Shown: in pieces, positions 1 to 12,300 of the stretch
Layout of the letters: every line of letters begins with the position of its first letter
How positions within the stretch are numbered: position 1 is the first letter of the stretch
From: Diadema setosum
Taxonomy: Eukaryota > Echinodermata > Echinoidea > Diadematoida > Diadematidae
DNA: 64,000 nucleotides
Reading direction: 5' to 3'
Assembly: GCA_033980235.1 (NCBI GenBank)
Contig: CM067067.1
Location: forward strand, 34,234,560-34,298,559
The notes under the pieces: model-generated
Seen by the model: only the letters and a program-made list of their open reading frames with translations
What the model was told of the DNA's origin: nothing
Databases searched by the model: none
Position numbers and translations under genes: made by a program

Positions 1-451
1 TACATGAATGATCTGAGGCGGGAAGAGGAAACAAATGTGCTACGCTCAGTCCTCCCGCCGCTATATCCATCTTTTATCCTCCATTATTGTTCTTTGCATG
101 TTTTCTTATAAACCATGCTATAAGACACACACATATCGTCCGATGTTCTTCAGTCTTTGAACATTATTTTTTTTTTTGCGAGATAAGCGTATTGATATTA
201 GCTCAAACCAGTCCGTAACGTGAAGAAAAAAAAAAACTCATTCAAAAACGTTTCATCCAATATGAAACAAACTGGGGGCAGAACATGGAAAAATATGTTT
301 TTGGAATGCATGTGCAGCTTATCATAATCATTTCCATGTTAGTTCCGACTTCCAGTTGTTTTGCTCGTTAGGAAACATTGACATGTACACTACGTAAAAG
401 ATTACAGCCGAAATAATTAATGAAATCATCGTGGTGTTCATTATCATTTCA

Positions 452-990
452 CACTGTATTTTACAAATGAATGATATCATTCTTTCAGAATGGTCCGTTA
501 TAGTGAGGAAGAGATCGGTGTAAAAAGGATCACGAATTACACCATGTCGTGTACCTTTCAAGGACGCATGTACAAAATGCGAAGAGGTTTCGGGAAGAAA
601 CATACAATTTAACCATTTTCAACTCCTGCTGGTGCAAACATTATGGAATACAGCCTAAATAATTCATGAAATTATCGCGATCCCGCTGGGCCCACACAGC
701 GTAAAATAAGTTGAATAATGCATGTTACTCTGCTTGCGGCCATGTTCAGAAAAAAGTAACAAACGCATTTAATACTATGTGATTTTGTTTATCAAAATTT
801 TATACTGTATTTCACAAACGATATTTTCATTCTTTCATAATGGTTCCAATACGCGAGGAAGATATAGGTGTAGAAAGGATTACAAATTCAACCCTGCCGT
901 GCACTTTTCAAGAATGCATGCACAACACACGCGATGAGATTTTCGGAAGAAAAACAAAGAACGCGTTTTCAACCCCTTCTCTTTACCGTA
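452..990. repeat. Two diverged direct copies of a ~180 bp repeat
   Basis: Segment 452-625 and segment 808-985 align clearly across a GAGGAAG block, then GTGTA(A/G)AAAGGAT, then a run ending TTTTCAA. A sequence near 1192-1220 ends CGGGGTTTCACTGTA, which resembles a mariner-type terminus. The copies may be internal parts of one old element, but I cannot find its other end. Confidence 0.6.
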
Positions 991-1935
991 TCAGCTCACC
1001 AAGGCACTAATAATTTGTTTTCACTCTTTCTCAATAATAACGATCCATTTACTTGTGTAATAACAACGCAAAGACTGCTCATAAATTTGATTGCTTGGTA
1101 TGTGACTCCATGCTTATGTTTTTCTTTGTTTTTAGTGCGTACGGTTGTAACGAGGAACCGGTTATAACCAGGCAATATCAGCGGTGCCACGGACCTCGTT
1201 ATAACGGGGTTTCACTGTACTCATCTTTCAAATCTGTAACACAAATATAAAGCTTGCTGGATATTATGATATGTATATGTGCACATGACATTTGGTGAAG
1301 TCCGTATACTGGACATATCAATGGGTCAATGACCTTTCGATCAAAGATTTACTTATAATATATGTAGTTTAAAATTGTGTTTGTCTCCAATGTAATTCTC
1401 TCCTTGTTTTTAGGGTTATTTTTTCTACATTGTATATGAAAAAATCAGTAAAAGGAACTCAAAGTCAAAATTGCTGTCCGAGTCATGAAAAGCATGGTGA
1501 GGAAAGACATGAACTAACCCTGAGAATAAGCGACTAAAACACCGACTGATCAATAGCTGACTATGTTTGACCGACACAAAATCTCTATGAAAGGAATCAA
1601 GAACAATCATCCATGCGCACTTTGGCAAAGCACATTAACAATCTTACTAACAATGATTTATTATTCTCACATAATATATTGTCAAATATACAAATTCTCA
1701 GAACAAAAAATATGCATGAAAACAATTTCAGTCTCTCATACAAATTTTTGAGTACCCCTGTCGATATATTGCGCGTTTACACACACTGGCCTCTCCAGTT
1801 TATGGTATAGCAAAATTAGTTCGCACATGATCAATGTTTACATAGACATGGACACGTGTCTCAACATTTGTAATACAATAGAAAGCTCAATAGAGCAGGT
1901 GATAGAACAAGAGGAAGAGACAGACTGACAAATAA

Positions 1936-2270
1936 AGAGAAAGAAGAGAGAGAGATGAGAGAGAGATGAGAGAGAGATGAGAGAGAGATGAGAGAGAGAG
2001 ATGAGAGAGAGAGATGAGAGAGAGAGATGGGAGAGATGAGAGAGATGAGAGAGATGAGAGAGAGAGATGAGAGAGAGAGATGAGAGAGAGAGATGGGAGA
2101 GATGAGAGAGATGAGAGATGAGAGAGAGAGATGAGAGAGATGAGAGAGAGAGAGAGAGAGAGAGAGATGAGAGATGAGAGAGATGAGAGAGAGAGATGAG
2201 AGAGACAGATGAGAGAGAGAGATGAGAGAGATGAGAAAGATGAGAGAGAGATGAGAGGGGGAGAGAGACA
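1936..2270. repeat. GA-rich minisatellite (GAGAGAGATGA-like units)
   Basis: About 335 bp of (GA)n interrupted by ATGAGAG every 8-16 bp. It opens a long Leu/Ser/His frame on the minus strand that is only a product of the repeat. Confidence 0.95.
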
Positions 2271-2680
2271 AGAAGAAAAGGATAAAAGCTGAAGAAAGGA
2301 ATGAAGGAGACAAAATTGGGCCGTGACGCGAGAAAAGGGCCCTTAGGGCATAAAATACCGAAAATGAGTTTTCACCGCCACATTGTACAATGAATTCTGA
2401 CGTATTTAGATATGCAAACCGTTGTCTGAAATTCCACTCCTAAATGCCCCAATATGACATTTAAAAAAGAATGCTTTGTCCAAATCCTACCACTTTTCTC
2501 GAGTCACGGCCCATATGTATATACGTGAATTTCAGTACTGCATTACATTTTTCTGTGATTAAATCATAAAATTTCAGTTACCTACAACACAAATACATTC
2601 TTTATCTGGTTGATCAAGCACATAGTTGTCAGTTAAAGAGACATTAGACATTTGATTTGGCGCAGCAGACTTAGTAGGCC

Positions 2681-2865
2681 TACAGTGGAACCTCTTTATA
2701 CGGAGGTCGTACAAGTATATTGTGAGATATCTGATAATGTGGTTATCATGCGGGTCCCATTCCTTTTAATATTCTGTTATTTCTTTTCTTGATGATTGTA
2801 GCGAAATATTCAATATGAGGAAATTTCAGTAATCCGAAGCAGCTCGCTTTTACAGAGGTTCCCCA
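2681..2865. mobile_element. Degenerate TA-flanked MITE with GGAACCTCT ends
   Basis: Left end TACAGTGGAACCTCTTTATA; right end has AGAGGTTCC in inverse orientation, with the outermost bases decayed. The CAGTGGAACC-type terminus is typical of mariner-like non-autonomous elements. Confidence 0.5.
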
Positions 2866-2869
2866 AACC

Positions 2870-5032
2870 GTCTTTATGCCCTTTCAGTGTCTGACAAATA
2901 ATTTCTATAAAATGCTTTACATTACTGTTAATTTAATTGCATCTCTTAATAACAATCATCGAACGGCTCCATGCTCAATTCTAGCTAGTCTGGTTTCAAG
3001 ACCCTTTGTCAACTGGACTCCGCGGCGACGAAATCACCGCACCGCGATGAAGTCGCCACCTTTGCCGAAAAAAAAAACAAAAAACACACACACCTTAAAC
3101 TATACCAGTTTTCAACATTGAGGGCGTCTACATCCGGAATAGCGAAATAGTACGAGCAAAGGGTCTGAAAGCCAGACTAAATTCTAGGATGACATACTGA
3201 CCGTATCTCATACAGACTATAAAAAATCAAGTAAATACAATGTTAATACATAAAATAACAATTCATATAAAGAAGGCAACTTCAAGGACGGACGAGCGCC
3301 ATTTCTCAGCTGATATCATGGAAGTCAAATACAACATATGGACGCACATGGTTTTAGGTTAAAAAAAGTATTTGTGTGATGAAAGATAAAAAATTGAAAT
3401 GTTTGTATACATGGTACAAAGTCACAGACAACAGACAATACAAACTTGGCATTTGGTCCTCCCACTTTCATATCAATTTTCCAAATTGAGGCAGAAAAAG
3501 AGGAACAAATAGTTCTCAATTGTTAATACATTGATAGTTATCTAAAGTAGATACCAATATATTGCACCACAGCAGTTTTTACAATAAGCTAAAAATGTGT
3601 AAAGTATATAATTACTTTAATATTGTGTAAATGCCCTCACAAGATTCAGGCAAGTTGTGTCCTGTATAAATTTGTTCTTTCGTGGTTTGACCAAATACAC
3701 ATATAGACTCCTTTGATTTCATAACATCAAGTACTATACCATACAAAATAGAAAGAATATTACTATTTGCAATATTTCTCACACAAATGCAATTCCTGTA
3801 AATCCTCAAAAGAGGGAAACTAAAAGCTCTGTAATTATACTCACCCTCAATGAGGAAAAGGAAAAACATGAAAACACATATGAAAATGAATAAATTAATA
3901 TTCTATTAAGGCACAGGAAACACCCTACACAGAAGACAGTATGTTGATATAGTTCTTCATTTTGGTGACCAAAGACTGATAAGCCATGGCACATTATTTT
4001 GTTATGAAGTGTTGTGTATCTCTAGGAAAATAGCACAGAGCAATGTGTATTTCAGAATACATTGTAATTTCATTATAATTTGACAACATGATATCTACTG
4101 AGAACATTCTCCAGGTTGTTTGTTTGTTTGTTTGATATGTGTGTGCATTGTTGTGTGTGTTTTGTTTTGTTGTTTGTTTGTTTTTTTAGACGGTGACAGC
4201 TCTTACCCCCAGGATATTGAAATAACTGGAAAATCCACGTCAAGAAATCGAACAAAAAAATCCTCAGAAATGATATGTATTAAGTTCATCTGAACTTATC
4301 TCAGCTTTGTTGCATTCAAAAGATTATTTCATGCAATCTACTAGGCCCCAGTCCTCTGATGTCACTATACATGGGTCACCTTTTTTTTTTTCTTCTTCCT
4401 TTTTTTTTTTTTTGATAAAGATGCTTCTGGATTAAAAATTCTTAATAATCAAGATGCATCGTGCATTTGACTTTGAATAAAAGGTACCCTGAAGCAAAGT
4501 CAATCCATTCTAACTACCCTGAATGTGATGTAATGATGTTGCTCATAGAATGGCAATATCCCAATTAATGCTCAGCAAGGTTTTCCACTGTAACCCTGGT
4601 AACTGAAGATAAATGCTGTTTGAACATCATAATGTGCATCATCTCCACTTTCTGAGGATACTTCTTAGCAGCTGCTGCGATCCTTCTTGAAATCAACCCT
4701 TTCTATGATAAGCAAAGAAGCAACAGTATCACTTTTCAGCATGGATAAATGAAGGAATGGTCATATAATACGCATGCTCTGAACACCGAAGTATATACAT
4801 TGTCATACAAAAGAGTGGATTGCTGTTGCTATCGATGGTCTTCCCTTCTTGCATCTGTTTCTGCTTTACACGCATCATACCCCTTCTTCAGTAATCTTCA
4901 TTATTTTTATTTCATTCCATTAATAATTATTGCATCAATCATAAGCCTTCACTTCAATGCATACATAAATCTGGCAAATTAAAATCCAAGCATAATCAGA
5001 AAACATTTGAACACAAACATACATACACACAA

Positions 5033-5066
<34 letters not shown>

Positions 5067-5880
5067 AATACACAGACACATCTGTGCTAAGTTGAGTCTC
5101 ACAATAATTTTTTCCACTGAATTTGGTCTTAAAGAATGGCAAGAAATTAACCCCATGTCTCACACATAATCTATTCACTAAATTCTCTCCCTCTCTCTCC
5201 TCTGATACAAGCAAGGCAACCCTCACACAAACAAAACCTCTGTTACTCCCTCCAGAATGGTTAACTTCTTCACGCTTCCTAGCTGCTTCAGTACCAAGCA
5301 TCACTCTCAGTTTCTCCTATATATACTGGTTAAAAAATGCAGCATCTCTTTTTCAAGTTAAAAATCTGCGCACAACTGTATACATAATAGATATCCCTTT
5401 ATGATCAGAAAAGAGCCCTGTGGACAACCATAAAGCAATATCAATGAAAAATACAAAAAGGGAACCCTGAAAGAATACATTGTAAAAGTAAAAAATGCTA
5501 CCTCCTTACAAATATAAAAAAACAAAACTGGCCGAGGGAAAATTTAACATTTGACCTGGTTGAGAACACTTTGTCAGAAGGAATGTTTATAGTTTGTGCT
5601 GCTACAAATTACATCTAATCCCTGTTTGATAAAGAGGTGTGACACAAAATTGCAATAATTGCAGTAACCATGGCAACCATTTAAAGCTGAAAGATGTTTT
5701 TTTTTTTTGGTTTCCTGGCCCACTGTTGCTGCTGATGCCATAGTATTCTCCCCATCACTTATAACTGTAACAAGGTAAGTGCCATAATGTGTCTCGCCCA
5801 TTCACGTACAAGAAATTATACGCGAATGTGATATAACAGATAAAAAAAGAGATATAACAAATAAAAAGAGATATAAAGAG
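2870..5880. other. Unassigned AT-rich DNA with simple repeats
   Basis: No ORF here has family-like content or flanking splice signals. Visible items: GTTT repeats (4117-4134), pyrimidine/T tracts (4380-4412), a (CA)n microsatellite (5020-5068). Confidence 0.6.
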
Positions 5881-7566
5881 TAAAAATTTATGGCAAAAAA
5901 GTAACGTGCCATAAAAACTTAACATTGAGCCCTTAAAGTTTGTTGACCCCTGCCTGTGACCTTTAACCTTGTGGTGACCATCCACCCCCCAAGAGCCATC
6001 TACAATCAAAGTTTGGTAACAAACAGACCTATGGATCAAAAGTTATGACTCATAATGGAAACGCGACATCAAAACTTAACATTGGGCTCTAAAAGTTTGT
6101 TGACCCATGCTTGTGACCATTGACCTTGTGGTGACCATCCACTCCCCAAGGGACATCTACCATCCAAGCTTAGTCACAAATGGAGTTATGGATCAAAAGT
6201 TATGACCCATAATAGAAACGCGCCATAAAAACTTAACATTGGGCTCTAAAAGTTTGTTGACCCCTGCCTGTGACCTTTGACCTTGTGGTGATCATCCACT
6301 CCCCAAGGGACATCTACCATCCAAGCTTGGTCACAAATGGACCTATGGATCAAAAGTTATGACCCATAATAGAAATGCGCCATAAAAACTTAACATTGGG
6401 CTCTAAAAGTTCGTTGACCCATGCTTGTGACCTTTGACCTTGTGGTGACCATCCACTCCCCAAGGGACATCTGCCATCCAAGTTTGGTCACAAATGGAGT
6501 TATGGATCAAAAGTTATGACCTATAATAGAAACACGCCATAAAAACTTAACATTGGGCTCTAAAAGTTTGTTGACCCATGCTTGTGACCTTTGACCTTGT
6601 GGTGACCATCCACTCCCCAAGGGACATCTGCCATCCAAGTTTGGTCACAAATGGAGTTATGGATCAAAAGTTATGACCCATGATAGAAACACGCCATAAA
6701 AACTTAACATTGGGCTCTAAAAGTTCGTTGACCCATACTTGTGACCATTGACCTTGTGGTGACCATCCACTCCCCAAGGGACATCTACCATCCAAGCTTA
6801 GTCACAAATTGAGTTATGGATCAAAAGTTATGACCCATAATAGAAACGCCATAAAAACTTAACATTGGGCTCTAAAAGTTCGTTGACCCCTGCCTGTGAC
6901 CTCTGACCTTGTGGTGATCATCCACTCCCCAAGGGACATCTACCATCCAGGCTTGGTCACACATGGACGTATGGATCAAAAGTTATGACCCATAATAGAA
7001 ACGCGCCATAAAAACTTAACATTGGGCTTTAAAAGTTCGTTGACCCCTGCCTGTGACCTTTGACCTTGTGGTGATCATCCACTCCCAAAGGGACATCTAC
7101 CATCCAAGCTTGGTCACAAATGGACCTATGGATCAAAAGTTATGACCCATAATAAAAACGCGCCATAAAAACTTAATATTGGGCTCTAAAAGTTCGTTGA
7201 CCCCTGCCTGTGACCTTTGACCTTGTGGTGATCATCCACTCCCCAAGGGACATCTACCATCCAAGCTTGGTCACAAATGGACCTATAGATCAAAAGTTAT
7301 GACCCATAATAGAAATGCGCCATAAAAACTTAACATTGGGCTCTAAAAGTTCGTTGACCCATGCTTGTGACCTTTGACCTTGTGGTGACCATCCACTCCC
7401 CAAGGGACATCTGCCATCCAAGTTTGGTCGCAAATGGAGTTATGGATCAAAAGTTATGACCTATAATAGAAACACGCCATAAAAACTTAACATTGGGCTC
7501 TCAAAGTTTGTTGACCCCTGCCTGTTACCTTTGAGCTTGTGGCGATCATTCACTCCCCAAGGGACA
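5880..7566. repeat. Satellite array, 157 bp unit, about 11 copies
   Basis: The anchor AACTTAACATTG recurs with its AACATTG core at 5921, 6078, 6235, 6392, 6549, 6706, 6861, 7018, 7175 (mutated), 7332 and 7489. Nine of the ten spacings are 157 bp and one is 155. Most units contain TGACCTTTGACCT, the reverse complement of AGGTCAAAGGTCA (a DR1 nuclear-receptor consensus). The array breaks at about 7567 and resumes at about 8390. Confidence 0.97.
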
Positions 7567-8390
7567 TATGATGACATAAATGGTACCCTGGGGTACCAGA
7601 AAAAAATCGGCCATTTTGTTGAATTATTTCTTCTTTTTTTTAGGGCTGTACCCTGGGTTACCAAAAAGTGGGAAATTAATTTTTTTATGTGTGATTAATT
7701 CTTCAACATTCAATTATGGCCATTGTTCTTGTAAAAAAAAAAACCCTCTTCATCCTGTAGTTTTCTCAATTAATCCCTTGTTAACGTTATGAGTAACTAT
7801 TTTACTATTTTTACGACCCTATATCCGCCAACATGGAGTAGCGACACAACTTCGATCTGGGAGAGGGACTGAGCCAGCAGGGTCATAATAATGCCATCTG
7901 CCTCCGCCTTATCCCCGGCGTCACTGGCCTTCTGAAACACCTCCAGAACATCGGCGGCCCCTTCCTTCCCCAACTTCCGAGTGGCGCGAAGCCTCGCGTT
8001 TTCCAGCCTCTCCTCTCTGGAAATTTTCCTTCTTTTCCGGCCCTTTCCTTTCAGTGCGGCATAGCCCCCATCACCTGCTGGCATTTTTGCAGCTTGATCC
8101 TAATTGCGAAAGGATATTTTGTTCGGCACAAAGTGCACAAAGCTTACAAAATTACGGGATCGAAACTACGTCTACGAGATCGTAACTTTGGCACAGCTAG
8201 CGGGCTATTATAATAGTGCGTGTAGTCAGTGCATGAAGCGCTATACTGAGTATCGCACCGTACCACGGGTCAGTACAGTGCGCATACGTAACGCAGTAAC
8301 TCTGCGGTTGTACTCGAGTGAACGTGAGATGGCGCTACACAACGTGCTACCCCGGGTTACTACGATACCCCGGGGTAGCGCGTGGTGCAT
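7567..8390. mobile_element. Transposon-like insertion splitting the satellite array
   Basis: About 820 bp of non-satellite, locally GC-rich DNA interrupts a satellite unit between GGGACAT and ACCATCCAAG. The ends are imperfect inverted repeats starting ATGATG on each strand. Near both ends lie palindromic motifs of the type GGTACCCTGGGGTACC (left, plus a second degenerate copy near 7645) and CTACCCCGGGTTAC / ATACCCCGGGGTAG (right), plausible transposase-binding sites. The target duplication is at most AT/CAT and unclear. It carries the minus-strand ORF 7797-8084. Confidence 0.65.
7797..8084 (-). CDS. 95-codon ORF inside the transposon-like insertion; function unknown
   Basis: ATG at 8084, stop at 7797. 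The N-terminus is basic (KGKGRKRRKISREERLENAR), followed by an acidic-amphipathic helix (DVLEVFQKASDAGDKAEADG) and a C-terminal stretch with helix-turn-helix character (SLSQIEVVSLLHVGGYRVVK). The base and amino-acid composition look protein-like, unlike neighbouring shadow frames. Because it lies within an element with inverted ends, it is probably the N-terminal DNA-binding part of a transposase, or a 5' exon of one. I do not recognise the family, and no catalytic domain is present. Confidence 0.45.
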   Translation of the reverse strand: MPAGDGGYAALKGKGRKRRKISREERLENARLRATRKLGKEGAADVLEVFQKASDAGDKAEADGIIMTLLAQSLSQIEVVSLLHVGGYRVVKIVK

Positions 8391-8750
8391 CATATACCAT
8401 CCAAGTTTGGTCACAAACGGACCTATGGATCAAAAGTTATGACCCATAATAGAAACGCGCCATAAAAACTTAACATTGGGCCCTAAAGTTCATTGACCCC
8501 TGCCTGTGAGCTTTGACCTTGAGGTGACCTTCGTATATGGTAAAATGTGAAACTTTGAATGATCCCTCTTCCCTCGAAGTTTGATTGCAATTAAAGCCCA
8601 GAGTAAAGAGCAATTGAAGTTTTTGTAGCGTTACGGACAGACGACGGACGGAGGGACGGACGGACGGACGGATGACAGACGGACAGACGCCGCAGGTGAT
8701 CCCTGAGTCTCATCGCACCTCCAGTGGGCTCAACAACAATCGAGCTCACT
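8390..8750. repeat. Last satellite unit and GACG-rich tail of the composite element
   Basis: 8390-8530 resumes the 157 bp unit. Diverged sequence follows, then a GACGGACGGACG-type tail at 8637-8690 and a short end with AGCTCACTTGATC. The order array, diverged unit, GACG tail recurs at 12968-13835 and 38189-38970. Confidence 0.85.
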
Positions 8751-9144
8751 TGATCATAAACAAGAAACATGGCACACTTTCTCTTTCTCTGAACTATTAC
8801 AGTTTTGTAGATTTTCTCAGCAATGTTACATGTTGGTTAAAGAAATAGCATGTCATAAGCAATGATATTGCTATTTTAGTCATTATAACAAGGAAAAAAT
8901 GGGATGGAATTAAAGCATCTATGCTCTGCCCATGCCTGATGCACAGTAACTCCCCACTTGACCCCACTTGACCTCCATGTGTTGCCTGGGGGTGGGTATG
9001 ATCACCTCATTCATTAGCACGTGGCGCACAGCATGTGTACAGACCCAACTGCTACAATGACATGTTTACATGTATGATATGCCATAGGAAGAATTTTTGC
9101 CAGCTACAATCATAAAGAGCTCGATAAAGTGAGGGTTCTGGAGG
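8751..9144. other. Presumed 3' UTR / downstream of the transporter gene
   Basis: No repeat, ORF or clear poly(A) signal seen. It abuts the TAG stop of the minus-strand gene. Confidence 0.4.
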
Positions 9145-9328
9145 CTATTTCAGAGCTATCTTGGTGGTGTTCGGCAGGGTCAACGTGGTGAAGCCCCCGA
9201 TGGCCAGCATGACGGCGATGACGATCATGGGCACTGCGCAGTGGGCGTCGATGAAGAGGCCGAATATAAGATTGCCCAGAATGGCCCCGATTCGATTCAT
9301 TCCTGCCTGTACACCCATGGCAGTGCTC
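9145..9328 (-). CDS. SV2-like exon 11: TM11-TM12 and stop
   Basis: 184 nt including the TAG stop (9147-9145), acceptor CATTTTCTGCAG. It encodes STAMGVQAGMNRIGAILGN (TM11) and PMIVIAVMLAIGGFTTLTLP (TM12), then ends TTKIALK. The cytosolic C-terminus is very short. I did not spot a canonical AATAAA on the minus strand in the 500 bp below the stop. Confidence 0.93.
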
Positions 9329-12300
9329 CTGCAGAAAATGAAACACAAAATAAAAACGAAAATGAAACAAAATGAAAATGCACAAAGATTTTGTACTTTT
9401 AAATCAAATTGTGTGACACATCTTTACACATTCTTTTGTGCTTGAAGGTTTATTGGAGGACAACAAAGCCCTTGCACAAAAATTTATGCACACTGAACAT
9501 TCAGTAACACAAATTTTTCCTTGTTGGAGGGATAATATTCACACAAAAAAAAATCCAAATCCCAAAATCCAATGTATCAAACCATTCCTGTGGTATCCAA
9601 ACTTTTAGAAGTCTCAACCATGAATAATCATGACAATGAAATGAATATATAGTAATACTATCAAATAACAAAAAATTGATATCATTATACAGCTCCAAAG
9701 TGACAAATAAGAGTGACCGACACAAAGACGCTTCAAATATGACTCACCTGCATGTTGTCGGATAGAGCTCTACTCCGAGCACGTTGAGGGTGTCCCACGC
9801 TACGACAGAGATGGCGCCAAACACGATAGACATGACGAGCACCTGGATTCTTGTGTGGAGGAACCAGATGAAGAAGACGCTGACGCCAGACAGAATAAGA
9901 CTGGTAGCTGTGTGCCGAAGGAGAGAGGGTTCATTTGTTTCAAGCGTCGTTATCTTATTCTTCAATGAAAACTTCAATTTATTTAAGATAAATTGGCTAT
10001 GTTTTGTCACAAATGTTTGACGAGACACATCTCTCCATATTCTTTATCATTTCATTTCATTTCATTTAATTCCATTCAATAAGTTTTCCTCAAATGAACA
10101 TTTTTTGTTGCATCAATACTCTCGTGACCCCACAGGGATGTCTACACTGACACAAAAGACAACATTTTTAACATACATTTACACATCAGACATAAATGTA
10201 ATACACAATAATATAACATAGATGTGAAAACGTTGTGAAAAAGTTTACATGATAATTGAAGATGAAGAATAAACTTAAATCAGCAAGGGTATGCCCATTT
10301 CATAGTTGAAAATTAAGTAAATGTGTTGGGGAACCTAGTAAAAAGCAAATAGTTGTTGGGGTATGTCCCCAGAACAGAAGTTCACATACACATTCCACAA
10401 AGGCAAGTAAACCTAGACGAGCATGCCTGCACACACCATGGACCTCTACACACGTGGACTAGTAATGAAGGTCTTTATTTGATCCCGTCATCACTGCCGC
10501 CACCTGATTATGTGCATCTTAATGAGTACATTCAGGTGCTTGGATAATGACGATTGTGCAATTGTGCATCGTCACTGACAAAAGAACCACTTCCGTCATT
10601 GCGGTCTTATTTTGCTGAGGTACCTTTTCCGACTCGACTGCCCTTGCATAAACACCGATGAAAGGGAGCAGCAAACCCGAAAACTTGACAGTTTTCCTGT
10701 CACAAAATGGAAAATTACTGAAGTGGACACTTGTGGACATGTCATCTATGGTTACTGTTCATGTTTACTCTGGAATAATGTGCAAAAATGAGAAAAATTA
10801 GATTACAAATCACAACCAAAGTACCAAAATAATTGCTTTCTCCAGTAAAGTACACGCGCTTCGCAAATGAAATTACTTGCGCAATAATTTCCCAATGCAC
10901 ACTTCAACTGCACATGCATTTTTCTTGATTTAAGAGAATTACTATCTTCTGCACATGTAATTGTTAGATTTCTCAAAGCGTCGTACTGTTTTTTTTTTCC
11001 AGGCTGGCTGTCGGCAATTGTGATAAGATCAAAACATGAAAGCATGTTTAAAATGCTTTTGTGCCACTTTTGACAGAAAGAGGTTCATGAATTAATTAAG
11101 AAGCGATGAACGTCCATGTGTAGTAGGTCCATGCACACACTAACACACAACAGACAGAAATGAATGAGAGAGAGGAGCAAAGGCAGGACTGTCATTAAGA
11201 CAGCATTAAATAGAAAATAATGTGGGTACCTGCAGCTTTTAGAAGGGAGAAAACATTAAAAATAAGGAATTGGAGAAGACATCATGTGAAAGAGCTAATA
11301 TAGAATCAAATTTTTGAAAACACATTATATACAGAGCCATTTTAGAAGACAGTGTTGGCATATACAAAGATCAGCACATGTATGGTAATGTGGGAATGCA
11401 CAATAATTTTGGTTCATGAAAAATGGCACAAGATATGCTAGAACATGCTTCTTAACATTCACATCTGAAAGTGAATGTTTTGCATACACAACAACCACGG
11501 TAAACAACCTAAGCCACACAGGCACAAACTTACTTAGCATAAACTTCCGGCCGAGTCGGTCGATAAATATGATGGCCAGAAGGTTTCCTGGAAGGTTTGA
11601 CAGCGCGGTGTAGAAGCCGTCCTCGTATATGTGAGGGTTGTCGGTGTCGTTCGAAAGCGTCACGTTGACATCGCCGCATGCCGATCCACCATTCTCAACC
11701 CTCGTGAACAGCTCCGGAAACCACATCCACAGACCGTAGTATCTAGAATGTGACAATGAGAAGGAAAAAAATTGTTCCCTGTACCACTTACAAGAAAGAA
11801 CAACATAGGTGATCGTGCAGTGTGGACTTTGAAAATTCAGAAGGCTGTAGAGGTATGTTCAGTTCTGCCCTTCACACATTAGCCAGGGCTCGACATTAAA
11901 TGTAGCCCAGTTGCCTGGGGCCTGGGGCAACTAAAACATTATGTTGGGCTATTAAACTTCCAAAAAGGTTTTGTATTGGTAGCCTGATAGGATGACTTTG
12001 GACCACTACATTGGTTTTGGGGGGGGCTACCAAAATTTCAGATTTGAAGATTTTAATGGCCCTAATGGGCCACCACAGAGAAAAGTTAGTGTCAAGCTGT
12101 GACACAGGTTTTCATTTATCACAAGCATATAAACAGTTTTTCATAAAAATGAACCTCTCTCCTAAAATGTTGATTTTGCAAATCTGAACATAATAAAGAC
12201 TATCCGAAACAACCAATCAGAAACTTGGTGAAGATCATGTATACGAAGAGCAGTTTTTTGGAGGGGGGGGGGGGGTGGGGTCAAAATCTTGCCTTTGAAT

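Noticed and set aside
1861..2313. 150-codon minus-strand frame rich in Leu, Ser, His and Ile
   Set aside because: It is the translation of the GA-rich minisatellite, not a gene.
5880..7566. CRISPR-like array of regular repeats
   Set aside because: Units are contiguous 157 bp repeats without unique spacers, in an intron-containing eukaryotic genome.
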